Shown here one piece after another: positions 17,190 through 25,817 of a stretch of 64,000 nucleotides of DNA; the first letter of the stretch is position 1, and each line of letters begins with the position of its first letter. The DNA is from Actinoplanes teichomyceticus ATCC 31121 (lineage in GTDB: Bacteria > Actinomycetota > Actinomycetes > Mycobacteriales > Micromonosporaceae). The notes under the pieces were generated by a model. It searched no databases. It was given only the letters and a program-made list of their open reading frames with translations, and was not told the origin of the DNA. A program made the position numbers and the translations under genes. Where the stretch lies: NCBI RefSeq assembly GCF_003711105.1, contig NZ_CP023865.1:5913501-5977500 (forward strand), written 5' to 3'.

Positions 17190-17384
17190 GACAGATGCTC
17201 CAGGAAGGTACCGGCGGCGGGCAGCAGCCGTCGCCGACAGGGAGTGCGGGGACCCGGGGTGGAGGCATCAGTACGTCATGCCCGGCAGCCTGCCGCAGCC
17301 GCCGCCGCCCGGCAAGCGATATTCGCCGCCGGGCGGGCGTGTTCCGGCCAGGGAACGCCCAGCCAGGACTGGCATGATCCACCC

Positions 17385-18779
17385 ATGCCACTGCTTGCCG
17401 CGCTGTTCGAGGACGCCGACCGGGCCGACTTCGTGGTCACCCCGCAGCGGCGGGTCACCCGTCACGAGCTGCTCGGCTGGGCGGCCGGCCTGGCCGCCGA
17501 GGTCACCGGCCACCGGATCGTCGCGGTGCACGCCAGCGCCGGGCTGCCGACCATGGTCGCGGTCACCGCCGCGCTGCTGGCCGGGGTGCCGGTCGTCCCG
17601 ATCCCGCCGGACGCCGGGGAGCTGGAGCGCGCCCACATCCTCAGCGACTCGCGTGCGGAGCTGATCCTCTCCGACGACCCCTCAGCGGCCGGGGACTCGG
17701 CCGTGCCGGTCCGGCGGATCAGCGGAGCGCGGCCGGGCGCCGTGCCCCCGGAGCCGGACCCGAGCCGGCCCGCCCTGGTGCTCTACACCAGCGGCACGAC
17801 CGGCGCCCCGAAGGGTGTCGTGCTGTCGCGGGCGGCGCTCGCCGCCGACCTGGACGCGCTCGCCGCCGCCTGGCGGTGGACCGCCGCTGACACGCTGGTC
17901 CACGGGTTGCCGCTCTATCACGTGCACGGGCTGGTGCTGGGCGTCCTCGGCCCGCTGCGGCTGGGTTCGCGCCTGGCGCACACCGGGCGGCCGACCCCGG
18001 AGGCGTACGCCGACAACCCCGGCACCATGTACTTCGGCGTCCCGACGGTCTGGTCCCGGATCGCCGCCGCCCCGGAACGGGCGCGCGCCCTGAGCCGGGC
18101 CCGGCTGCTCGTCTCCGGCAGCGCCGCGCTGCCCGTCCCGGTCTTCGACGCGCTCGCCGAGCTGACCGGCCAGGCCCCGGTCGAGCGGTACGGCATGACC
18201 GAGACCCTGATCACGGTCAGCGCCCGGGCCGGCGGCGAGCGCCGCGCCGGTCACGTCGGCCTGCCCCTGGACGGCATCCACACCCGGCTGGTCGACGACG
18301 TCGGCAACCCGCTGCCCGACGACGGGGTGAGCATCGGCAACCTGCAGGTCTGCGGGCCCACCCTGCTCGACGGCTACATGCGCGCCGGTGGCGTGCGCCC
18401 GGCCGAGCTGATCGACGGCTGGTACCCGACCGGCGACGTGGCGACGATCGGGCCGGACGGCTGGCACCGGATCGTCGGCCGCGCCTCCACCGACCTGATC
18501 AAGAGCGGCGGGTACCGGATCGGCGCCGGCGAGGTCGAGGACGTGCTGCTGCTGCACCCGGCGGTGCACGAGGCGGCCGTGGTCGGCACCCCGCACATGG
18601 ATCTGGGCGAGCAGGTGACCGCGTTCGTGGTGGCCGACCCGGTGGCGCCGGAGGAGCTGATCGCCTTCGTGGCGCAGCGCCTGGCCTTCCACAAGCGGCC
18701 CCGCCAGGTATACCTGGTTCCGAGCCTGCCCCGGAACGCAATGGGCAAGATTCAGAAAAAGCAACTCATGTCCGGTTAG
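17385..18779 (+). CDS. Malonyl-CoA synthetase-like (MatB-type) AMP-forming ligase
   Basis: A 464-residue adenylate-forming enzyme. The AMP-binding P-loop LYTSGTTGAPKG lies at about 133-144, YGMTET is the A5 motif, YPTGD and the hinge VGRASTDLIKSGGYRIGAGEVED follow, and the catalytic Lys is in NAMGKIQKK near the C-terminus. The hinge, the short length and YGMTET context match MatB malonyl-CoA synthetases of Streptomyces more closely than long-chain acyl-CoA ligases. It would activate malonate or methylmalonate with ATP and CoA. The next gene starts 9 bases after its stop, so the two may be co-transcribed. Substrate preference is inference. Confidence 0.85.
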   Translation: MPLLAALFEDADRADFVVTPQRRVTRHELLGWAAGLAAEVTGHRIVAVHASAGLPTMVAVTAALLAGVPVVPIPPDAGELERAHILSDSRAELILSDDPSAAGDSAVPVRRISGARPGAVPPEPDPSRPALVLYTSGTTGAPKGVVLSRAALAADLDALAAAWRWTAADTLVHGLPLYHVHGLVLGVLGPLRLGSRLAHTGRPTPEAYADNPGTMYFGVPTVWSRIAAAPERARALSRARLLVSGSAALPVPVFDALAELTGQAPVERYGMTETLITVSARAGGERRAGHVGLPLDGIHTRLVDDVGNPLPDDGVSIGNLQVCGPTLLDGYMRAGGVRPAELIDGWYPTGDVATIGPDGWHRIVGRASTDLIKSGGYRIGAGEVEDVLLLHPAVHEAAVVGTPHMDLGEQVTAFVVADPVAPEELIAFVAQRLAFHKRPRQVYLVPSLPRNAMGKIQKKQLMSG

Positions 18780-18788
18780 CGTGACCTG

Positions 18789-20708
18789 GTGACTCTCGAC
18801 GAGTTCAGCGAGTGGAACCAGCAGGTCCTGTCCCGGCACGCGGTGACCCGGCGGTCGCTGCTGCTGGCCGCGATGGCGACCGGGGCGACCGGCCTGGCCG
18901 GCTGCGCCGAGCACCAGTTCCGGCTCGCCCGGCGGGCGTTCTCGGCCGCCGGGGGCACGGCCGGTCCGGCCGGGGTGGTGGTGTCCGGCCGGCACCTGTC
19001 GTTCGTGCCCGGGGCCGGTGACCTCCCGCGCGACGCGATGGCGGTGACCGCGCAGCTGGTCAGCCGTACCGGGTCGGTGCCCGCGTCGCTGCGCGCCTAC
19101 GTCGAGGTGGGCGAGGCCCCGAACGCCTACGGCACCCGCGTGGAGGCCGCCATCCGTCACCTGACCGGCCAGTACGCGATCCCCGGCGGCCCGGTCGGCA
19201 GCCAGTTCTACGCCAAGGCCCGGATCCGCGGGTTGCGGCCGGGCGCGCGCTACCACTACCGGATCCGGCTCTCCGACGGCACGGTCAGCGGCGACGCGCA
19301 CTTCACCACCGCCCCGGCGACCCCGCAGCGGTTCACCTTCACCGCGTTCGCCGACGTCGGGACGAACACCGCCCCGACCGACCCGAAATTCGCCTGGCAC
19401 GACGACCCGGCCAAGGTCACCGCGGCCGGCGGCAGGTGGCCGGCCGGGGTCTTCGACAACCGGTACGGCGACACCGACCCGATCGCCGGCAAGCGCGGCA
19501 CCGACCGGACCCCGGCGGCCACCATGACCCGGCTGATGGGACGGTTCCGGCCGGCGTTCACCCTGCTCGCCGGGGACATCTGCTACGCCAACCCGTCCGG
19601 GACCGGGCTGCCGGCCGACGACACCACGGCGCTGACCACGGGACGCGCGCCGGCCGGCCGGAACCTGTTCAACCCGTACGTCTGGGACGTCTTCCTGAAC
19701 CAGATCGAGCCGCAGGCGGCGTTCACGCCGTGGATGTTCGCCACCGGCAACCACGACATGGAGCCGATCTACGGCGACACCGGCTACCTGGGCGGCAGCC
19801 CCACCCACGGGTACGGCGGGCACGTGCAGCGCCTGGACCTGCCGGCCAACGGCCCGAAGGGCTGCCCGTCGGTCTACCGGTTCGTCTACGGCAACGTCGG
19901 GCTGATCTCGGTGGACGCCAACGAGCTGTCCTGGGAGCTGCAGACCAACACCGGCTACTCGAACGGCAAGCAGGTCGCCTGGCTCACCGAGACGCTCAAG
20001 AAGTGGCGTACGGCCGGATCCGGGGTGGACTTCATCGTGGCGTTCTTCCACCACTGCGCGTTCTCCACGGCGCACAACCACGCCTCCGACGGCGGGGTGC
20101 GGGCCGCGGTGGACCCGCTGTTCAGCAGGTACCACGTCGACCTGGCCGTGCAGGGGCACAACCACCTGTTCGAGCGGACCGACCCGATCCGCAACGGCCG
20201 GCGGGTCAGGGCCGCCCCGGACGGGGCGACGGTGCACCCGGCGCAGGACGGGGTGACGTACATCTGTGTCGGGTCCGGCGGGCGGCCGCGCTACCCGTTC
20301 CGGCCGGCGCCCGGCGCCGAGGCCCCGCCGCCGGCCGGGGTGACCCCGAAGGGCGAGCAGAAGCTGCCCGAGGGCGAGCGTTACCGCGGCCACAAACCGA
20401 ACGGCAGGAAGAACACCTCGACGACCGTGGTCAACAGCTACTACTGGACCAAGGACAAGAACAAGCCGAAGAAGGGCAGGGGCGCGCCGACCGGCGCGCG
20501 GGTGCCCGAGTCGGTGGACTGGTCGCAGGTCCGCTACGACGGGTACGCGTTCATCGCCGTCGACGTGGCGCCACCGCTGGCGCCCGGGGGGAGCACCACG
20601 ATGACGGTGCGCACCCTGGCGGACGCGCTGCCGGGCAGCGGCAAGCCGTACACCGAGATCGACCGGATCACCCTCAAGCGGACGTCGGGGCTGGTCGTCG
20701 CGCGCTGA
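18789..20708 (+). CDS. Tat-exported purple-acid-phosphatase-like metallophosphoesterase
   Basis: 639 residues. The N-terminus carries a twin-arginine signal (VTRRSLLLAAMATGA) followed by the lipobox LAGC at about 36-39, so it is probably a lipoprotein or a Tat substrate anchored outside. A beta-sandwich of the PAP N-terminal type fills about 50-180. The calcineurin-like domain follows with FADVGTN, AGDICY, GNHD, HHCAFS and GHNHLFER as metal-ligand motifs, within a PAP-like order. Several Gly/Pro/Lys-rich insertions (for example KDKNKPKKGRG) interrupt the C-terminal half. GTG start at 18789. The likely role is phosphate release from external phosphoesters. Confidence 0.88.
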   Translation: MTLDEFSEWNQQVLSRHAVTRRSLLLAAMATGATGLAGCAEHQFRLARRAFSAAGGTAGPAGVVVSGRHLSFVPGAGDLPRDAMAVTAQLVSRTGSVPASLRAYVEVGEAPNAYGTRVEAAIRHLTGQYAIPGGPVGSQFYAKARIRGLRPGARYHYRIRLSDGTVSGDAHFTTAPATPQRFTFTAFADVGTNTAPTDPKFAWHDDPAKVTAAGGRWPAGVFDNRYGDTDPIAGKRGTDRTPAATMTRLMGRFRPAFTLLAGDICYANPSGTGLPADDTTALTTGRAPAGRNLFNPYVWDVFLNQIEPQAAFTPWMFATGNHDMEPIYGDTGYLGGSPTHGYGGHVQRLDLPANGPKGCPSVYRFVYGNVGLISVDANELSWELQTNTGYSNGKQVAWLTETLKKWRTAGSGVDFIVAFFHHCAFSTAHNHASDGGVRAAVDPLFSRYHVDLAVQGHNHLFERTDPIRNGRRVRAAPDGATVHPAQDGVTYICVGSGGRPRYPFRPAPGAEAPPPAGVTPKGEQKLPEGERYRGHKPNGRKNTSTTVVNSYYWTKDKNKPKKGRGAPTGARVPESVDWSQVRYDGYAFIAVDVAPPLAPGGSTTMTVRTLADALPGSGKPYTEIDRITLKRTSGLVVAR

Positions 20709-20776
20709 GGCGGACGGGGCCACCCCGGCGATATTGGATCTTCCCGGCCCGGTTGCCGGATTCCTACCGTGTGCCC

Positions 20777-21571
20777 ATGACGCGCACGGCCCAGGTGAAC
20801 GGGATCAGTATCGGTTTCGACGACGCGGGTATCGGCCCGGCCTGCGTGCTGGTGCACGGGCACCCGTTCGACCGGTCCATGTGGTGGCCGCAGGTCACCT
20901 CGCTGACCGCCGCGGGCTACCGGGTGATCACCGCTGACCTGCGCGGATACGGCCGCAGCACGGTCGTGCCCGGGCTCACCACGCTGGAGACGCTCGCCCG
21001 GGACACCTTCGCGCTGCTCGACCACCTGGACGTCGACGAGGTGGTGCTGGCCGGACTGTCGATGGGCGGGCAGATCGCGATGGAGTGCCTCCGGCTGTTC
21101 CCGGAGCGGATCGCCGGTCTGGTGCTGGCCGACACGTTCGCGCAGGGCGAGACCCCGCAGGGACGCACGGACCGCAACCGGGTCGCCGACCGGCTGCTCG
21201 CCGAGGGGATGGCCGGGTACACCACCGAGAACCTGCCGAAGATGATGGCCGCCTACAACGTGGCGGCGATGCCGGACGTCGCCGGGCACGTGCGCACGAT
21301 GATGCTCAACACCCCGCCGGAGGGCGCCGCGGCGGCACTGCGCGGCCGCGCCGAACGCCGTGACTACCGGGAGCTGCTGACCACGGTCGCGGTGCCGGCC
21401 CTGGTCGTGGTCGGCCGCGACGACCAGTTCACCCCGGTCGCCGACGCCGAGCTGATGCACCGGCTGATCCCGGGGTCGATGCTCAGCGTGATCGACGGCG
21501 CCGGGCACCTGCCCAACCTGGAGCAGCCGGCGGCGTTCAACGCCGCCCTGCACGCCTTCCTCGACCAGTAG
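20777..21571 (+). CDS. Alpha/beta-hydrolase
   Basis: A 264-residue hydrolase with the full triad: the nucleophile Ser in GLSMGG, an Asp in GRDDQFTP and His in GAGHLPNLEQP. HGHPFD is the oxyanion strand turn. It resembles 3-oxoadipate enol-lactonase and chloroperoxidase-like hydrolases; the substrate is not determined. It lies 68 bases after the phosphoesterase on the same strand, so it may be co-transcribed. Confidence 0.92.
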   Translation: MTRTAQVNGISIGFDDAGIGPACVLVHGHPFDRSMWWPQVTSLTAAGYRVITADLRGYGRSTVVPGLTTLETLARDTFALLDHLDVDEVVLAGLSMGGQIAMECLRLFPERIAGLVLADTFAQGETPQGRTDRNRVADRLLAEGMAGYTTENLPKMMAAYNVAAMPDVAGHVRTMMLNTPPEGAAAALRGRAERRDYRELLTTVAVPALVVVGRDDQFTPVADAELMHRLIPGSMLSVIDGAGHLPNLEQPAAFNAALHAFLDQ

Positions 21572-21622
21572 GCCGGCCCGGCGCGCGGGTCGTCCGCGGC
21601 GAGGCGGACCCCGGCGCGCCGG

Positions 21623-22366
21623 TCAGGCCTCGTCGCCGACGGCCTTGAACAGGGCCGCGACCTCGGCGTTGGACAGGTGGCGGAAACCGCCGGGGCGCAG
21701 GTCGCCGAGGCGGATCGGGCCCACCGCGGTCCGGATCAGGCGGGTCACCGGGTGGCCGACCTCGTCCATCATCCGCCGGACGATGTGCTTGCGGCCCTCG
21801 TGCAGGGTGATCTCCACCTGCGCGGTCTTGCCGATCGCGTCGACCAGGCGGAACGAGTCGACCTTCGCCGGGCCGTCGTCGAGCACCACGCCGGACTGCA
21901 GGGCCCGGCCGACGCTGCGCGGCAGCGGGCCGACCACCTCGGCCAGGTAGGTCTTGGAGACGCCGAACGACGGGTGCATCAGCTTGTGCGCCAGGGTGCC
22001 GTCGTTGGTGAGCAGCAGCAGGCCCTCGGAGTCGGCGTCGAGCCGGCCGACGTGGAACAGCCGCTGCTCGAAGTTGCCCTGCAGGAAGTCGGCCAGCTCG
22101 GTGCGGCCCTTCTCGTCGTCCAGGCTGGAGACCACCCCGCGCGGCTTGTTCAGCGCGACGTACACCAGCTTGGTGTTGGTGATCACCCGCGATCCGTCGA
22201 CGTAGATCTCGGCGGTGGCCGGGTCGACCTTGTCGCCGAGCTTGGCGATCCGGCCGTTGACCGTGACGCGCCGCCGGAAGATCAGGTCTTCGCAGGCGCG
22301 GCGGGATCCAACACCGGCCGCCGCCAGGACTTTCTGGAGGCGTTCGGCGGTGTCAGCCTGAGGCAT
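21623..22366 (-). CDS. rluB: Ribosomal large-subunit pseudouridine synthase (RluB-type)
   Basis: Converts a uridine of 23S rRNA (the 2605 region in E. coli) to pseudouridine. An S4 RNA-binding domain (about 5-60, RLQKVLAAAGVGSRRACEDLI) is followed by the RsuA/RluB catalytic domain. The catalytic Asp is in GRLDADSEGLLLLTNDG, and LHEGRKHIVRRMM is the family's second motif. ATG 22366 is preferred over the ATG at 22384 because GGAAGAAG lies 7 bases before it. The gene starts inside the last codons of scpB and is translationally coupled, as in many actinobacteria. Confidence 0.95.
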   Translation of the reverse strand: MPQADTAERLQKVLAAAGVGSRRACEDLIFRRRVTVNGRIAKLGDKVDPATAEIYVDGSRVITNTKLVYVALNKPRGVVSSLDDEKGRTELADFLQGNFEQRLFHVGRLDADSEGLLLLTNDGTLAHKLMHPSFGVSKTYLAEVVGPLPRSVGRALQSGVVLDDGPAKVDSFRLVDAIGKTAQVEITLHEGRKHIVRRMMDEVGHPVTRLIRTAVGPIRLGDLRPGGFRHLSNAEVAALFKAVGDEA

Positions 22367-23435
22367 CGAGTACTTCTTCCACATCGTCGGGCAGGAACGG
22401 GGCGAGCGGCGGCAGCTGATCGACCGAGTTCAGGCCGAGCTTCTCCAGGAACAGAGCGGTGGTCCGGTACAGGTATGCCCCGGTTTCCGGCTCGGTCCCG
22501 CACTCCTCGATCAGGCCGCGAGTGACCAGCGTACGCATCACGCCGTCACAGTTCACACCGCGGATGGCCGAGATGCGCGACCTGGTCACCGGCTGCTTGT
22601 AGGCGACCACGGCGAGTGTCTCCAGCGCCGCCTGGGTCAGCCGCACCGACTGGCCGTCCAGGACGAACCGCTCGACGTACTCGGCGTACTCCGGCCGGGT
22701 GTACAGCCGCCAGCCGCCGGCCACGCGTCGCAGGTCGAAGCCGTGCCCGGCCGCGGTGTAGCGCGCCGAGATGCCCTCGAGCGTGCGGGCGACCCGCTCC
22801 ACCGGCTGCTGGAGCACCTGGGCGAGCTGCAGCTCGCCGGTCGGCTCGTCGACGACGAGCAGGATCGCCTCCAGGGCCGCGGTCAGCTCGGCGTCGTCGA
22901 GCGACCCCCCGGTACGGCCCGGGACCGCGCCGTCCCCCCGTGCCGCGGTGGCCTGCGCGGGCACCGCCGGCCCGCCCCGGTGGCCCGGCGCGACTGTGAC
23001 GTCGGTGACGCCGCCCAGCCGCGCGGCGGTGTCGGCGAAGCCGGCCAGGTACGCCGCCGTGGCGGTCCCGTCGGCCTCGGGCGCCGGCGCGTCCACCGGG
23101 GCCGGCGCGTCGTCCGGTTCCGCCGGCGCGTCGGCGGCCTGCTCGGCGGCCTCCTCGACCGGCTCGGGCAGCGGCATCTCCGGCTCGATCTCGGCGTCGG
23201 CCGGCTCGTCGTCCGCGGGCGGCTCCTGGGGCGCGTCCACGGCCGCCGCGGCCTGCGGGGCCGGCCGGGACCGGCCCGCCGGATCCGGGCCGGCGGGCCC
23301 GTCGCCACCATCGGCGCCCGCCGCCTCGGCCCGCGCCTGGAACGCACGGTCCGGTTCGTCGCGTTTGCGCTCCCACGGCGGCACCCACGCGCCCATCTGC
23401 GCGGCCAGGGATTCGGGACGCTCGTCGCTGCTCAC
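22353..23435 (-). CDS. scpB: Segregation and condensation protein ScpB
   Basis: The winged-helix kleisin partner that binds ScpA and the Smc head to condense and separate chromosomes. The conserved domain occupies about 175-355 (LDDAELTAALEAILLVVDEP, then LETLAVVAYKQPVTRSRI and a G-V-N-x-D-G-V segment). Unusually, about 170 residues of acidic, Ala/Pro/Glu-rich low-complexity sequence precede it, including the conserved short N-terminal block MGAWVPPWE. GTG start overlaps the scpA stop (GTGA). Together with scpA upstream and rluB downstream it forms the widely conserved scpA-scpB-rluB unit. Confidence 0.95.
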   Translation of the reverse strand: MSSDERPESLAAQMGAWVPPWERKRDEPDRAFQARAEAAGADGGDGPAGPDPAGRSRPAPQAAAAVDAPQEPPADDEPADAEIEPEMPLPEPVEEAAEQAADAPAEPDDAPAPVDAPAPEADGTATAAYLAGFADTAARLGGVTDVTVAPGHRGGPAVPAQATAARGDGAVPGRTGGSLDDAELTAALEAILLVVDEPTGELQLAQVLQQPVERVARTLEGISARYTAAGHGFDLRRVAGGWRLYTRPEYAEYVERFVLDGQSVRLTQAALETLAVVAYKQPVTRSRISAIRGVNCDGVMRTLVTRGLIEECGTEPETGAYLYRTTALFLEKLGLNSVDQLPPLAPFLPDDVEEVLDASG

Positions 23436-24628
23436 GGTTTCTCCTCCAGGACGGGCGGCTCGCCGGCCGGCACGGCCTCGTCGCCCCCGCCAAGATCGTC
23501 ATTGGCGGCGTCCCCGTCAAGTCCGCTCCCCGGGAGATCGTCCGAAACGGCGCCTACCTTTCCGCCATCATCGGCCCCGGCGCCGCCCGCCCGGTCCGAT
23601 TTGCCCCCGATCTTCTCCGGATCACCCTCGTAGTCGTCGACGCTCAACTCGCCGTCCCGGTCGCCGCCGATCCAGCGAACGGTCAACTCGTCCAGCGACA
23701 CCGGCTGCTCGAAGTCGATGAGATCCTGCCGGTAGAGCTCCAGCAGCGCCAGGAAGCGGGCCACCACCTCCAGCGTGCTCTCGCAGTCGGCGACCAGCAG
23801 GCCGAACGTGGCCACGCCGGCCCGGCGCAACCGGTCGCGCAGCAGCTCGGCGTGCTCCCGGACGCTGACCCGCACCTGGTGGATGTGCGCGATGGAGACC
23901 TGCGGCGGCCCCGGTTTCGGGGTGAACTGCTTGAGCGCCAGCTTGAACAGCCGCTGCGGGCCGATGCCCAGGACCAGCTCGGGCAGCGCCTGCGCGTACC
24001 GCGGCTCCAGCGTGACCAGCCGCGGCCAGCGGCGCGCCCCGGCCGCCTCCAGCTCGGCGAGGTGCGCGGCGGCCTCCTTGTACGCCTTGTACTGCAGGAG
24101 CCGGGCGAACAGCAGGTCCCGCGCCTCCAGCAGGGCCAGGTCCTCCTCGTCCTCCACCTCGGCCGCGGGCAGCAGACGGGCCGCCTTGAGGTCGAGCAGG
24201 GTGGCCGCGACCAGCAGGAACTCGCTGGCCTCGCCGAGATCCCAGTCGTCGCCCATGGCCCGGATGTACGCGATGAACTCGTCGGTCACCCGGTGCAGCG
24301 CGACCTCGGTGACGTCCAGCTTGTGCTTGCCGATCAGTTGCAGCAGCAGGTCGAACGGACCCTCGAAGTTGTGCAGCTTGACCTGGAACCGCCCGGAGTC
24401 GGCCTCGGCGGCGGCACCCGGCGAACCGGCGCCCGCGGAGCCGGTCTGCCCGGCGGCACCCGGCGAACCGGCGCCCGCGGGATCCGCCTCCCCGGCGGGC
24501 GCCGTGGGAGCGTCCTGCGCCACGACGACGGCCGCGTCGTCGGAGCCGGCCGGCCCCGGATCGGGCTGGCGGGCGTCGGCAGGCACCGGCTGGGCAGGCT
24601 CTTCAGGCACGTGCCGACCGTAGACCAT
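23432..24628 (-). CDS. scpA: Segregation and condensation protein ScpA (kleisin)
   Basis: The kleisin subunit of Smc-ScpAB. The conserved kleisin region begins near residue 80 (FQVKLHNFEGPFDLLLQLI, then KLDVTEVALHRVTDEFIAYI and AATLLDLKAARLLP) and runs to the winged-helix tail near 330 (VRWIGGD). An N-terminal disordered extension of about 75 residues and an acidic Gly/Asp-rich C-terminal tail of about 75 residues flank it. ATG 24628 and GTG 24610 are both possible starts. Translation is coupled to scpB by the four-base overlap. In M. tuberculosis parA precedes this unit directly; here about 4.9 kb of accessory genes has come between. Confidence 0.95.
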   Translation of the reverse strand: MVYGRHVPEEPAQPVPADARQPDPGPAGSDDAAVVVAQDAPTAPAGEADPAGAGSPGAAGQTGSAGAGSPGAAAEADSGRFQVKLHNFEGPFDLLLQLIGKHKLDVTEVALHRVTDEFIAYIRAMGDDWDLGEASEFLLVAATLLDLKAARLLPAAEVEDEEDLALLEARDLLFARLLQYKAYKEAAAHLAELEAAGARRWPRLVTLEPRYAQALPELVLGIGPQRLFKLALKQFTPKPGPPQVSIAHIHQVRVSVREHAELLRDRLRRAGVATFGLLVADCESTLEVVARFLALLELYRQDLIDFEQPVSLDELTVRWIGGDRDGELSVDDYEGDPEKIGGKSDRAGGAGADDGGKVGAVSDDLPGSGLDGDAANDDLGGGDEAVPAGEPPVLEEKP

Positions 24629-24711
24629 GGCTGTGACGACGTGCCGCGGGCTCACGCCGTACCAACGGCACGGATGATCCCCGGGTTGCTGGCCGGGCCG
24701 GGTGGCGTCGC

Positions 24712-25800
24712 TCAGCCGGACCGCCCGGCATCACCGGGCCCTCCCGGACCGGCATCCGGCCCGTGCCCGGCGGCCGGGGCGACGCCGGGAGCGGCCGCCC
24801 CCGGCCCGGCGGGAGCCGGCGCGGGCGGCGCGGAGCCGGGCGCGAGCACTCCGGGAAGCGGACCGCCGGGGGCCGGGCCGGGCTGCGGCCCGGGACCGTA
24901 CCCCGGCTGCGGCCCGGGACCGGGCTGGCCGCCGTAACCGGGCGGCGGGCCGTACCCCGGGCCGTACCCGGCCGGCGTGGCGTGCGCCCGCAGGTCCTGC
25001 ACCGGCACCTCCTGGCCGAACACCTGCGCCAGCGGGACCACGACCCCCTGGGCGGCCACCTCGGCGCCCTCGCGCACCGCGGCGTGTACCGCCTCGCGCA
25101 GCGCCCGCACCCGCTCGGCGCGCAGCAACTCCTCGACCCGGCCGGTGCGGCCCAGGATGCCGCCGACCAGGTCCTTGAGGAAGTGCCCGAGCAGGACGGC
25201 GCCGCGGCGGCTGCGGCTCATGGTCCAGCCGAGGAACAGGCCGCTGCCGTACGGGAAGACCGTGACGTGGATCCGGTAGTCCCGCTCGGTGATCAGCAGC
25301 CGGTCGTTGACCAGCTCCGCGGCGAGCAGGTCGCTGCGTACGCGTACCGCGGTGGCGTCGACCGGGATCCCGCGGCGGCGCAGCGTGCCGAAGATCGCCG
25401 CGTACGCCGAGTCCGCGCCCTGCCAGCGGTCCTCCAGCAGCGTGCTCCACTGCGTGACCGGCTCGTCCATCCGGGCGGCCAGCAGCACCGTCCAGAAGAC
25501 GATGACGGCCAGCAGCGACCCGGCCGAGAACAGCGCGTCGGCGGGGGTGTCGTCGCTGAACAGGCTGGGCTCGGACGCCGCGTGCACGAGCAGCGCCAGG
25601 AACGTGAAGACCGCCCAGACCAGCAGCGCCGGGACCGCCGCCCACAGCCAGAGCCGCAGCAGGGTCCCGGCCGGGACCGAGCTGTCCAGACCGGTCTCCA
25701 CCGGCCCCGGGCGCAGACCCTGCATCCGGTACGCCACGTCGCCGTGGCCCGGCCCGAGGGCCGTCCCCTGCCGCTGCGGCGGCTCACCGGCCATGCTCAT
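24712..25800 (-). CDS. Membrane protein with a Pro/Gly-rich cytoplasmic tail
   Basis: 362 residues. The ribosome site GGAGG is 4-5 bases upstream of ATG 25800. Two hydrophobic helices (about 50-73 and 92-110) are followed by a soluble alpha/beta region of about 150 residues and then a Gly/Pro/Tyr-rich tail with repeated PGYG and GPGPQP units. No family is recognised beyond uncharacterised actinobacterial membrane proteins. It lies 17 bases downstream of the zinc-ribbon protein gene and probably shares its operon; both look like envelope- or stress-associated proteins. Confidence 0.75.
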   Translation of the reverse strand: MSMAGEPPQRQGTALGPGHGDVAYRMQGLRPGPVETGLDSSVPAGTLLRLWLWAAVPALLVWAVFTFLALLVHAASEPSLFSDDTPADALFSAGSLLAVIVFWTVLLAARMDEPVTQWSTLLEDRWQGADSAYAAIFGTLRRRGIPVDATAVRVRSDLLAAELVNDRLLITERDYRIHVTVFPYGSGLFLGWTMSRSRRGAVLLGHFLKDLVGGILGRTGRVEELLRAERVRALREAVHAAVREGAEVAAQGVVVPLAQVFGQEVPVQDLRAHATPAGYGPGYGPPPGYGGQPGPGPQPGYGPGPQPGPAPGGPLPGVLAPGSAPPAPAPAGPGAAAPGVAPAAGHGPDAGPGGPGDAGRSG

Positions 25801-25817
25801 CTGTCCTCCATCGATCG

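Noticed and set aside
17682..20723. 1013-residue open frame on the minus strand
   Set aside because: It is antisense to the MatB-like and phosphoesterase genes; composition is Gly/Arg/Val-rich without motifs. High GC keeps the antisense frame open.
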